The position numbers and the translations under genes are program-made. The notes beneath the pieces are model-generated. The model saw nothing but the letters and a program-made list of their open reading frames with translations, had not been told where the DNA came from and searched no databases. A DNA stretch of 64,000 bases from Protula sp. h YS-2021. Lineage: Eukaryota > Annelida > Polychaeta > Sabellida > Serpulidae. Numbering within the stretch: position 1 is the stretch's first letter; the number at the start of each line of letters is the position of its first letter. The stretch lies in NCBI GenBank assembly GCA_949752745.1, contig OX457028.1, forward strand, positions 5,494,188 to 5,558,187, written 5' to 3'. This document shows positions 13,142-23,547 of the stretch, in pieces.

Positions 13142-13354
13142 CAGGGTTGAGATTTCGCGGTCGCCCCTGGCGACCAACTTTTGGCTCGGGCGACCAACTT
13201 TTTTTCTGAGTATTTTCAGATAAATAAATTTTCACTTTGTTGTTGTTTTTTTTCATGTGAGACGGGCTAGACAGATGTTGCAAAAATTGCGCCGGGCGAC
13301 TAACTTTTGTGCCGGGTGACTAAATCTTTAAAATTTTACGAAGTCTCAACCCTG
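13142..13354. mobile_element. 213-bp hAT-like MITE with CAGGGTTGAGA termini
   Basis: Inverted termini CAGGGTTGAGA...TCTCAACCCTG are flanked on both sides by CAATTG, consistent with a target-site duplication. The interior repeats GGGCGACCAACTTTTGGCTC-like words. CAGGG ends fit hAT-type elements, although the visible duplication is 6 bp and not the usual 8. Confidence 0.75.
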
Positions 13355-13785
13355 CAATTGCCAACGTTAACATTTTCCCACAATTTATGGTACAATCGTA
13401 AATTTATATTTAAGGAAAAGATATTTCAATTGATTTTGCGTATAATATTCAAAAATAACGTATAAAATATAACCAAATCGGAGGTCCCGATTTGTTCCAG
13501 CAATTCGTGCGTCTCAAGGCGGCGGTCTCCTTAAATTTGGGGATTTTTGTATATTTTCTCGAAGTTTGTCGATGAAAATGCAGGATTTTGACACACCCAT
13601 TATTTCGCCGCTTTTTGGCAATCGGGTAAAGCTGGAAACACCAATGAGCTAAATTGCACTTTGTTTTTTTCGAATGTTTGTTTTTACCCACACGTCACTA
13701 TCACTGTTACCAAAAATCTTTGTTTTTACCCTGCACAAGCCATTGAAAATCTTCCGCGTGTAGCTGGTTATTTGGATCAGAAGTC

Positions 13786-14151
13786 CAGGGTTCGAACTTT
13801 GGTCTTCTGACATGGTGGCGATAGTCGCCGCCAACGTTTTGTTCTGGGGGCGAAATTGAGGTGACTCATGGAGAAAGTGGCCAACTGGCAACAACATGAA
13901 AACAACAAGTCAAATAAGCGCTCCATTGTTTATTATCAATAAACTGGTAAAGTGTTAATCTAACAACTTTAAGATCGCCTGTTTACCAGTTAATAATGTT
14001 ATTTATGAAAAGAAAATTGTTTAAATTTGTGAACTATGTTTTCCTCAGGTTTTCTGGCGGCAAAATTTCACCACCATGATTTTTTTCTGGTGGCAAAATG
14101 TCAAAACTGGGTGGAAAATCGCCACCTCGCCACCGTTAATTTCGAACCCTG
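13786..14151. mobile_element. 366-bp hAT-like MITE with CAGGGTTCGAA termini
   Basis: Inverted termini CAGGGTTCGAA...TTCGAACCCTG, with AAGTC on both flanks. The interior has GTGGCGAAAAT/GCCACC-type repeats. It is a second CAGGGTT-type element only about 430 bp from the first and not closely similar inside. Confidence 0.75.
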
Positions 14152-14536
14152 AAGTCCAAATTGGCTTTTCCACCATATATATACCATATTTCTACCACCT
14201 AAATATACCACCATCCTTATGTTACTGATTATAGAGAGGTTGCCGACACAGACGTTGGTATCGGTCGCAATGTCGAAGACGGCACAGTCGTATTCATCAT
14301 TTATGTCAGTATTTACACAAGCAAGAGTGGTATATATATTTTACGGAATAAGGATAAAAATACAGAGCTAATGAAGATTCAAGATAGTGTTGAATAAATG
14401 TTTTTAGGATATTATATATCATACGTTTCACGTCACATTTCAGATAGAGATGTGAGTGGGTGTGCTGGCTGGTACAGCGTTTCCCTGAAGTAGGCAGTGA
14501 CAGCCGTAGCAGCGCGGCAGCACACAGCTCCTTCAG

Positions 14537-14716
14537 GTGAGTACAGTTTTTAATACCGCTGCAGAGTTGGGTGTAGCCGCTGAGCTTTAAGGGCGACTTT
14601 GTGATGGCGTCGGTATGTCTCAGTTGTTTTTCAGTTCCATCTGTAGAGTAGGTCAACGTCCATGTCCTTGCAACTTGCACTGGCGTCGTCGCACACATGT
14701 CTCTTTCCACTTTCTG
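14537..14716 (-). other. Exon-like fragment, copy of a small repeated segment
   Basis: On the minus strand TTATTTACAG is followed by AAAGTGGAAAGAGACATG, an acceptor-like junction with an open frame behind it. The same junction (TTTACAGAAAGTGGAAAG) occurs near 16590-16612 and 16697-16722, also on the minus strand. I do not recognise the protein. It could be a duplicated exon or simply a repeat. Confidence 0.3.
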
Positions 14717-14867
14717 TAAATAACAGATAAGGCTTCGGGGTCAAGAACGAACAATATTTTACAATTAGCATTGCAAATTAAACCCTAAGTTACACGGACC
14801 ACGAACGTCACACGTCAGAGTTAATCTATCAAATACTAAGAATAAAATACAGACTTCCAAACTCCCG

Positions 14868-14988
14868 AAAATAGAAAGAAAAGTTGGATTTTGTGAAGTA
14901 AAATAAACTTTTTTAAAGGGCATGGGAATTGTCAATGAGAGTAAATTGAGAAACTAGTTACAGTAAACGTGTTGCTTTGTACGATAAC

Positions 14989-15084
<96 letters not shown>

Positions 15085-15571
15085 GCTGGTTTTTTATATA
15101 GCGCTTTATTCCAAAGCGCTTCACATAATGCATTAGCCTAGAGTTTACAATGTCCAAATATGCTACGTATTAAGCCAATCATTATTATTAGACAAACCAT
15201 ACATGTAATTGCTACTGGGCATTTTAATACTACACAACATATTATAGAATATACATAAATTAACCCTACGTGGTCATTGCACTGTTGGTACATTTACAGT
15301 GTATGACAGACAGATAACCTATAAACACATTATAAATACAGCCATTGATTTGCCCATTATTAGTCTTACATTATTAACAAAATGTAAGACATTCTAAATT
15401 GCGATGTATTTATGTCAGGAAAAGGTGTTTTTGCAACGAAGAAATTCCTTAATAGGGATTTTCCTTTGCAATACCGTGGCGAATACCTCAATAGTCGCCA
15501 ATATCGCGACAGAAAACGCCAATACACAATGGACGGAAACGATGGATCCTATATATTTGAATTTATTACTA
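14868..15571 (+). pseudogene. Inverted genomic duplicate of the first SET exon and its upstream intron
   Basis: Positions 14868-14990 plus 15381-15571 match the reverse complement of 36572-36890 at roughly 95 percent by eye. The match includes intron sequence, the acceptor TTTATGTCAG and the SET exon (GKGVFATKKF, QYRGEYLNSRQYRDR). Intron retention shows a DNA-level copy. It is cut by a ~390-bp insertion (14991-15380) and ends at TTTGAATTT, where it runs into TAGGGATGGGAACCG repeat DNA, so the second half of the SET domain is absent here. Confidence 0.85.
14989..15380 (-). mobile_element. SINE-like insertion with (TTA)n tail inside the SET-exon duplicate
   Basis: The sequence absent from the parent copy at 36.7 kb reads, on the minus strand, into AAAGCGCTATATAAAAAACC followed by about 95 bp of (TTA)n (plus strand 14989-15084, AAT repeat). 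A structured 3' end plus simple-repeat tail is typical of RTE/CR1-mobilised SINEs. AACA at both edges may be a short target duplication. I see no clear A and B boxes. Confidence 0.6.
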
Positions 15572-15735
15572 GGGATGGGAACCGCGAGCATTTCTGAACC
15601 GGTTCGATCCGCGGTTTTTGTTAAAAACCGCGGTTTGGAACCGCGGTTTTTTGCCAATTAATAATAACTCTAAGTTGACTGTTTAATTAATGCCAATTAA
15701 TAATAACTCTTAAGTTGACCTGTTTAAGTTGACTA
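15572..15735. repeat. Palindromic GGTTCCAAACCGCGG repeat fragment
   Basis: TAGGGATGGGAACCG is followed by AAAAACCGCGGTTTGGAACC, which is rich in inverted repeats. Then comes a short tandem duplication of CCAATTAATAATAACTC (about 15655 and 15693). It is probably one end of a transposon, as it marks the breakpoint of the SET-exon duplicate. Confidence 0.45.
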
Positions 15736-16504
15736 TTCTTAATTAACCATATGGAATTTATTTTTATTGTTTAATAACAAAAAGAGATCAAAGTAAATTT
15801 AAATCATAAATCAGTTGAATTAGGTCAAACAAAACCACGATGAAAATTACAAAGGAACTTGTTTTACTATAATCACATTTCTAGAAAAAAACAGAACTTG
15901 AATAAAATTAATCTGTCCAGAAATTCATGTTAGTCAGTTTTCTAAACTATGTTCTTGTTAAGGAAAATGAGCATGTCGACGTTATCTGCGGATAGTCGTG
16001 ACAGCTTTTTCTTCTAAACACTGGGAGGCAATGGCACTACGATGGAAAAATGAAACAATACGCCGAATACGGCACATGAATGTTGCACTTTTCTCTGTAA
16101 TTTGAGTGGCGGAAGCTTGCTCTGTAGCATGTTTTCTAACGTTTGCTGTACCGGTTTCTTTTCGGCTTTGCCTTTTGTTTCTTTCAGTTTCTCTCTGGTC
16201 GCGCTCGAACATTCTGAATGTAACATGGGCGTGGTGTCGTTTAGGTCGTTTATTTGTCCAAGTTGCTAGGAACCCGCTTCAAAAGGCTCTGATTTCTTAG
16301 CAAGCTTATCACGGAGAAGTACTTCGTGTATGAACTGGCTTTCCGCTTCCTTTGACGTTTCCACCAGACGAGTCAATCACACCAACTCCTTGTCCTAAAA
16401 TGTAACTAAAATGTAACTACATCATGTCTTCTATATACCCTACACGTTATATCTATATGAATATCTATATATTAAATTTGATAAGTTTGTTTGTATTTGA
16501 AATT

Positions 16505-16935
16505 GAGATTCCTCTTGATGGCGTCAATGAATTTGTGACCTATCGTTGTTCAGTTCCACCTGGGCAAGAAGGCGACGTCCGTGCGCTTGCAACTTTCCAC
16601 TTTCTGTAAATAACAATAAAAAACTTACTCTGGCGTTGTCGCATACATTTTTCAATTTGGGCCGAACTTGTTTTGGGCCGAATCGACCAAATCCCGTTTC
16701 TTTCCACTTTCTGTAAATGACAGATAAGGCTTCGGGGTCAAGATTCCTCTTGATCGCGTCAACGAATCTGCGACCGATCATTACTTAGCTCCATCTGTGT
16801 GGGCATCCTGGAGTCAAGTAGTTTGCTCTTCCTTGGGCTTCCACGCTCAATAAGATTCCCTTTTCAATCAGCACCTCATTGAGGCAACGGCCAACTTTCT
16901 GTCCATAATAAAGCAGCACCTCGCAGTAGTCATCC
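16505..16935 (-). other. Exon-like cluster of unknown function with internal duplication
   Basis: A minus-strand frame at about 16788-16930 opens after an acceptor-like GATTGCAG with ATGGATGACTACTGCGAGG (MDDYCEVLLYYGQKVGRC) and stops after CPHRWS. Below it a segment of about 110-240 bp is present twice (TTGATSGCGTCAAYGAATYT near 16515 and 16752; TTTACAGAAAGTGGAAAG twice). I do not recognise the family. Codon-like conservation between copies is too degraded to claim a working gene. Confidence 0.3.
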
Positions 16936-18105
16936 ATCTGCAATCAATAGATTAATCAACGAACAAGTCAATCAGATAAATAATCGCTCATTCCATTTGT
17001 CGATTAATTGGACATATAAACAAATTAATATCACAGTAACATAATACGTATAGTTTTACATATAAATCTGTTAAAAAGAATTTTACTGTTAGCCGCGTGT
17101 ATCTTCGGGCCCAAGCGTTGTGTGTCATTGACTTTCACGAAGGTGTATCACGATGAACGGACAAAAGACTGATTACAATATATTACACTTTCTGAAATTC
17201 CGTTTCTTTCCTTTATATCCCAGTACACTAATCTCTCCCTTGAATATCCGTTTCTATTTTCCTTATTTACATTTTATCCGTAACAACAACTCTCCCTGCA
17301 CCAGCACCACAAGCACAACACCCCGTGCACCATTAGGTATCACACCTAACGTGTGGCCTCTATGCCCTCGTAAAATCGCCCGCAGGTCGCCCAGCAACAC
17401 GTTCCTTATATAGTTGCTGGCAGAACAGCCGCCGCTAATTAAAAATGCAGCCAATCAAAGAGCTTCCCGCCTAATGCATGAACCAATGAAAAAATAGCTG
17501 CCCAAAAACATACCTTGCAAGTAACGTAGCGACCAAAAAGTGATGTTTTCAAAACGATCACGAAGTTCTTTACAAAGTTGCACTATCGGTTCTAATCTGC
17601 AGAATTTTTAAATACTTGAAAACTACATGAAAAGTTTGTGATAGATAGCACAAAAATTTCCCTGGTCTGAAAAACCGACAAAATGAAAAGTTCCAAACAC
17701 AAAAACATTGCCATATGCACAATCTTGACTCGCTTTACGCAACGCTCTGTGAAGCTTAAAATTTCGTCGCCGACTTCCGAAGATACCCGATATACTTGAT
17801 ATATAAGTAAATTTTAAAATGGCACAAAATCTATCGAAAGGACTTCAAACGAACTTGAAACTAGTACCAACGTGTTCACTACACTACGATCCCTCCAAAT
17901 TCTAAACCGATCGGCACGGGCCTGTCACTCAGTATACCCAATGCGACACGTCAACAGTTTCCCAATGAGTTCACTCGACTATTCACCACTTCTTAACACA
18001 TGAAAAGAAACGACTGCACCAACGGGCGCTTTTCTGCATTTCCACGAAGCGGACGCATCCTCCACCACAACAAACGTCTATTTTAATTGATTTTAGTTTC
18101 AACTG
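16936..18105. other. Intergenic DNA, nothing recognised
   Basis: No defensible gene. Short frames at 17153-17454 on both strands overlap and resemble no family. No tandem repeat or inverted-terminus element was identified. Confidence 0.35.
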
Positions 18106-18111
18106 AGTCTT

Positions 18112-18196
18112 CCTATAATAACAGAAAAGACACAATATGACCCTAACGGGTTGCCGGTGTCGTTAAACAAATCAATCAATCAATCAATCAAAATCC
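18112..18196 (+). mobile_element. 3' end of a non-LTR retrotransposon with (CAAT)n tail
   Basis: GACACAATATGACCCTAACG is followed by GGTGTCGTTAAACAAATCAA and a tail of about five CAAT repeats. The same terminal sequence in reverse orientation ends the RNase H-bearing copy at 19165-20440, so both are 3' ends of one family. Confidence 0.7.
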
Positions 18197-18736
18197 TTAG
18201 AGGCACCGAGAGTTGGAAGTCATCGGACGAAGGTCTCGGTGTGAACCAGTTGTTCTTGCTTGAAGCAGCTTTGTAGTAGAGTTTCGAGTAAGGCAGAGAC
18301 CAGTACAAGTTGGATGGCGTTAAACAGCTGCTGTGTGTGACCTTGCCTTTACTCACTGCAGCCTCTGGAAGGCCTTCTACCTTCCTGGGGTTGCAGGCTG
18401 TTTATTTCCATTTTGTAGGTCTAATTTCGAGGTAAAACGGCCCGGCCCAGAGACGGCGGCAATGCCTGACAAAGAACAACGTCAAGTTACTTCATCGCAA
18501 CATGAGGGTGCCGAAGACATGTCATGAGAACGGGATGCAATGACGAGCGTGTATTGTTCGACCATCAGGAGTTATCAGTGCTGGGACCTTGTGTTTCTCT
18601 ACCCAATGGTACATTATGACAATTTGGCTCAGTGACATCATACAATGACATCAGTGTGTGTCTGGTATTAAGTAACAGTGATAATACAGTGAAGTAAAAT
18701 TGTTGACTGGATGCCAGACGCCATATATTTATTGAA

Positions 18737-19090
18737 ATGGGCTGGGTGCTATCCCCTGATGTCGAACTGATCAAGCCACTACCATTGTTAGCTTTCAGCC
18801 AATGTTGGCTGAGCATTGCTATCGGTCTGTCCGTCCGTCTGTCCATCTGTCTGTCTGTCCGTAAACTTTTTTGTCCGGTCGATATCTCAAACTATTTGTC
18901 GGAGCTTCACAAAACCTTGCAGGAAGGAGTATATATAGTGCAGATGTGCAACGGAGGATTCAATTTGTCCCACGTTCATTCATCTGTCCGCAAGTCGCAC
19001 TTTAAACTTTTCTTGTCCGGGGGTTATCTCAACTATTCATCGGATCTTAACCATACTTACAGGAAGAAAGTATATATAGTGTAGATGTGC
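18737..19090. repeat. ~350-bp dispersed repeat (copy 1; inverted partner at 21975-22235)
   Basis: Begins at a TTCAGCCAATGTTGGCTGA hairpin, passes a CTGTCCGTCCGTCTGTCC run, and contains two similar subunits with GTATATATAGTGYAGATGTGC. The reverse complement of this layout is at 21975-22235, ending TTCAGCCATATTGGCTGAGG. Confidence 0.7.
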
Positions 19091-19164
19091 AAGGACTGTC
19101 GCTCCAAAAGTTGCACCTTGTATATTGTTTTTGTCCGGGCAGTATTTCAAAAGAGTAAATGGAT

Positions 19165-20440
19165 AACAGTGAGTTAGTTAGTTAAATGATTTGTTTAACG
19201 ACACGACCGACCTTAGCGGGTTACATTGTGTCAGAACATGTCAGTAATCAGTGACTAGAAGACAATGCTACAAGCTAAAATCAAAGTAAGCTAAAACCAT
19301 GTATATTCTAAATTCATAAAGTAAACAACGACTAGAAATACTGATACAGGTTGATTTCTTTTAAAAATTGCATAAATTTGCTAGGTTCTACTTCATCAAA
19401 GAGCTGCCTCAAGGAGTCAGCTCTGAAATGACGTGAGCGGGTACAGTCTATTAAGATATGTTTAACGGTGTAAGGTTCCTGTCAGCCGACACAATCGGGT
19501 GCCGGCTCGCCTCTTAACAGATATTTGTGGGTGATATATGTATGTCCTATACTGGCTCTATGATAAACCATTTCATCTCGCACACTGTTAAGTGGCGGGT
19601 GTTTTTGTCCGACTAAAGGTTTTGTTTGACACAGCTTGTTTGTTGGTTTGTTCAATATTTCTTGCCACAATCTTTTTGTGTATCTTGTGATGTGGTATTT
19701 AAAATCGGAGGCTGGTATGAGCATATCGATACAATTATCATTTAGAGCCTCTTTTGCGGCTTTGTTGGTTATCTCGTTTCCTTGGATACCCACGTTACTT
19801 GGAACCCAGCAGAACACTATGTCTTTGCCAGCTTTGGTGGCCTCGTCATACCTTTCCAGAAGGTCAAGGATAAGTGGGTTTGATATTTGTAGGTTTTCAA
19901 TTGATGGGAGTACGGACATAGAGTCCACGCATAACAAACTTTTTGTATCGACTAATCTTCACTATCTGGATAGCGAGATGTAGAGCTTTAATTCCGGCTG
20001 AGAAAATAGTGGAACCGTTTGGAAGTCTTGTTTTCAAGGTGTTATTTTCAGTTACAACGGAAGCAGCCGATTTGTTGTCGAGCTTTGAGCCGTCCGTGTA
20101 GACGAAATGATAGTCTTTAAATTCATCCTTGAGCAAATTTTGATCGAAATAGAAAGGGGCTAGTTGTTTCCTTTGCATAGACCGAAAGGTTCTTTAGTAC
20201 CACAGGTTTGGTGAGTTTCCACTGTGGTAGTTTTAGCACTCTGTATTTTGCAATTGACTCTATGGTGATGTCAGCGTTATCAAGGTGAGGCTGAACCCTG
20301 GCTCCAAATGGAGGTATTACGGTAGGGCCTCTTTCATGGAAGCGAGAAAAATCTTATCCAAAGACTGAGTTGTAGGTGGGGTTCTTCTTATTTGCATAAA
20401 GCTTTGTTGTGTACTGCATAGCGAGTTTAACTCGATTTTT
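19165..20440 (-). pseudogene. Truncated non-LTR retrotransposon: RNase H domain and 3' UTR
   Basis: The minus-strand frames encode the end of a reverse-transcriptase ORF (near 20320-20430) and an RNase H domain: FVYTDGSK, then VDSMSVL and WVPSNVGIQGNE, then a C-terminal GEPAPDC region. The expected catalytic Glu is Gly in IFSAGIKALHLA, and the usual PxHxGI is PSNVGI. One frameshift lies near 19930. The 3' end carries the GTCGTTAAACAAATCATT terminus and a short (TTAG)n-type tail at 19165-19185. It is 5'-truncated at the repeat starting near 20442. Nimb/I-like affiliation is an inference from the RNase H context. Confidence 0.8.
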
Positions 20441-20441
20441 T

Positions 20442-20884
20442 TAACCCGATTTTTTGTGTGTTCTTCTTCTCTGACACTATGGGGCCTACGACCATGAAAC
20501 TTGGGACTTATGAAAAGCTTGATCTGAACATGTGCATGACACTTTTTATTTTCGTCTTTGATTTCGTTTTCTTTGTTAAAACGCCATGTGAAAAGAGTGT
20601 ATTTTCTGCAAGTAAATGCGCAGCATGTAACGTATAGCACAGAACACCACACAGTTGGTCAGCTTTGTGCGAGCTCTCACTGCGTAAACAGAAAACACAG
20701 CGTATGCCTGATCAGTCATTCAAACCTTAAGTCAACAGAAAGCAAACACTACTCGGCTTATAAGACGTATTCAAGCTGCGTTGTTTGCTAATATATTTAG
20801 CTGGTATTAAGTTATGAACCTATGGGGTTCAAGAACAAACCCATTGAAGAAAGTTTTTTTGTGTTTTAATTTTTGTCAAGTGTT
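20442..20884. repeat. Truncated copy of the AACACTTGACAA inverted-repeat element
   Basis: It matches the reverse complement of 39499-39930: CGATTTTTTGTGTGTTCTTC, GACCATGAAACTTGGRACTTA and the TTGTCAAGTGTT end are shared. The left terminus is missing where it abuts the retrotransposon remnant. Confidence 0.75.
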
Positions 20885-21974
20885 TAACATTTTGCTAGCG
20901 AAACGCGACTCTAGTTACACAAGAAGTGAAATATGATGTACTGTTTTTATTTGTGTTTCACACAGATAGTTTTCAACAATGAAGCAATGACACATTGGTT
21001 GTTATTTACCTTTAACCCTAACCCTAATACAGGCACATAAGCAAGAAATATTAAAAACAACAAAAGCACACGAACTCTGCAAATCCTCTCGCTCTTCGCA
21101 CGTTTTATAGCATAAACACAGTGTGACATAGTTAATAAGTCACGTTTGTATGCATGCATTACTTTCAAATAAAATGGCTAAGTTTCGACCCTAATTTTGG
21201 CTATATAAATGAAAAGTCGGAGCTATGTTTTCCCAGCTCTTCCGGTATCTCGTAACAAAAGCCGTCGAAGGTACTGTTGATGGACAAAAACTCCTTATGC
21301 ATGCCTGTGAGTCTCCCGCGGGAGTCCAATCCTAAGATTGTAATACACTTATTATGCAAAAAGTGTGATTCTTTTACGCATTCCCAAAAACGCATTCAAG
21401 ATACCCAGGTGCACAACCACAACATATGTTCTATCCTTATGCAAAGCTGGAATGGAATCCCCTTGTATTTCTCGTAATTAGTAGCAGAAACGACTCCTCA
21501 TTCCAAATGTTGACAGACGGACGAACCCAAATCCAATACAGCTGTAGTCACTTGCCCCGTACTACGTGGCAGAGGGCTAATAAAGCAATTCTCATGACCT
21601 GGCTGTGTCAACAGAATGTTTTGGGATGCTTACTCAGTCACCAGACAGCAGGTCAAAATAATGTAAAAAGCAACTGGTGTCAGGTAGTGAGACAAGCACA
21701 ATCCCTCGTCACCTCACACTCTTTAACAATTAAAATGTTTGGAAGAGCTCTATTCAGGAGAAATCCATTTAGTAAGCAAAGAGGGGGAAGGAAGTCTTAT
21801 AGTGTGCGTACGCTTATATTAAACTTCAAAATGGCTTCACAATTGATGCGTGGAGGGAAGGGGGATAAAAACGGGTAAATTTTTGCGTACGTACTAAATG
21901 GAAGGCCTCTTATATTTGCCAACTTTTGACACCCCTACCCCCGTACGTAAAAACATAGGCATCTCAGATGCAGA
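20885..21974. other. Intergenic DNA, nothing recognised
   Basis: Several 60-150 codon frames on both strands (21201-21395 minus, 21426-21878 plus) have no recognisable domain or splice context. The short AACCCTAACCCTAAT stretch near 21013 is too short to be telomeric. Confidence 0.35.
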
Positions 21975-22235
21975 GCCCTCAGCCAATAGCAGTTACATCA
22001 CTGTGGGCGGGTTACCTTTTTGAGATATCGCCCGGATAAGAAAAAGTTTAAAGTGCAACGGTCACGTGACAAATCGAACCACTCGTTGCACATATAGACC
22101 CTATATACTTTCTTCCTGTGGGGTTTGGTGAAGATCTGATGAAGAGTTTTCGAGATATCGTCCGACAAAAAAGTGGACGGACAGACAAATAACAATAGCC
22201 TTCAGCCATATTGGCTGAGGGCTGAAAATGTGACG
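21975..22235. repeat. Inverted partner of the repeat at 18737-19090
   Basis: Shares CGGATAAGAAAAAGTTTAAAG, the CATATAGACCCTATATACTT region and a GGACGGACAGACAAATAACA run with the reverse complement of copy 1, and ends in the CAGCC..GGCTG hairpin. Confidence 0.7.
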
Positions 22236-22698
22236 TCAATATGGAGATCAACATTAGCGTCCGCACAGGGCTAGACCCCCTCTCTTCACTTAGGTAATAT
22301 ATGGATAGCCCCTTACTGAAATAACACACAAAAGTAAACACAGATTAAACAGAAATGCATGAATACTATGAAATCTATACACTGTTGATGTGACTGAGAT
22401 ATGCCATACTCATTTATGGTACATCAGGAGAACTTACATATTATCTTTTATTTTACAGTTTTCATAATTACTTATGGGGCTTTACATTAGGAAGGAACAA
22501 TGTCACACTCGTTCACAAGCAAACCGTTGAGTATGCCAAGAAATGTTTTTATTTAGAGAATATACATGAGGTCTCCCTACTTTCTTTTCTCGAGCATGGT
22601 CTACTTAAGTCTGGCATTAGGGGTTCACAAATAAATGAAACGTTAAAGTACGCTATCACAGTCGATAATATGCTCAAAATTCATATATGAGAAGAGTA

Positions 22699-23315
22699 GG
22701 GGTGTGCCGGTTTGAGCGAAATCCAAGCAAATTTTCTCTGTTGGGTGAGAACAAAAACCGAATTCCAAAATTTCAGTTCGGTTTGGTTGTTTTTTAGATT
22801 CAATACCTTACTCAAAGACAGGCATTTAAAAAGTGATGAAGGAATTATGTGGTCGTTGGCAGGTTGCCAAAAAGGGGTTACACTGCCATAAAATGACATG
22901 CTGCTGCCTACGCATTTGCGTAGCGACGATATATGTGCCAGGCATAAACTTATGGACCCGCAAGGGCGTTAATATATAATATATATACTGGAAATGTGCC
23001 CGTTGGAAAACAGATACTCCGACCAACGTTTCCAGTGTCACGCTTTTTTAATAAGATGTAAGTAAAATTATTAAATTTTAAAGTATCAGTGTGGCCGTGG
23101 ACTCAGCTCTAGAACATATTGTATAGAAGCCATATACCAGCTTTGATTGAATCCGCCAATTGGAACTTATGTCATTCGTAACACACACCCTGGCAGAGAC
23201 AAGTTAAAAACATTATGCACCTTTTGACCTTAGTTCGGTCGGTGCAAAATAAAAAACCGAACCGAACGTTTTGCCAACCGAACCTTACCGAGCTCAACTC
23301 AAACCGACACACCCC
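22699..23315. mobile_element. 617-bp non-autonomous DNA transposon with GGGGTGTGCCGGTTTGAG termini
   Basis: The left end GGGGTGTGCCGGTTTGAG and the right end CTCAAACCGACACACCCC are inverted with one mismatch over 18 bp. Subterminal blocks AAACCGAATTCC/GAACCGAACG are also inverted. There is no coding capacity. Flanks AAGAGTA / AAGAACAG give no convincing target duplication. It lies just downstream of the SET-recombinase gene. Confidence 0.75.
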
Positions 23316-23547
23316 AAGAACAGCCTTCCCTTGACTATTCATACATGAGAGCCGCATCAGCAAACAACGGCTCTGATGCAAACTTTCTGTGTCTCATGCA
23401 CACACGTCACTCAGCGATCAATAGCAAGAGCCAACAAGAGTTCACTGGCAAGAACGCTAAGAATATCACAGATCAACTGTCACAAACTTGAAAGACTGGG
23501 TACTTTTAAGACAAGTGTTCCATCATCCTTCAACTTTATCAGCTATG

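Noticed and set aside
14954..15157. Poly-leucine frame across (AAT)n; similar (LS)n, (YI)n and (SL)n frames at 12029-12358, 28438-28773 and 59076-59300
   Set aside because: They are produced by microsatellites and have no coding features outside the tract.
21008..21028. Telomere-like AACCCTAACCCTAAT
   Set aside because: Only about two and a half units, inside ordinary intergenic DNA.
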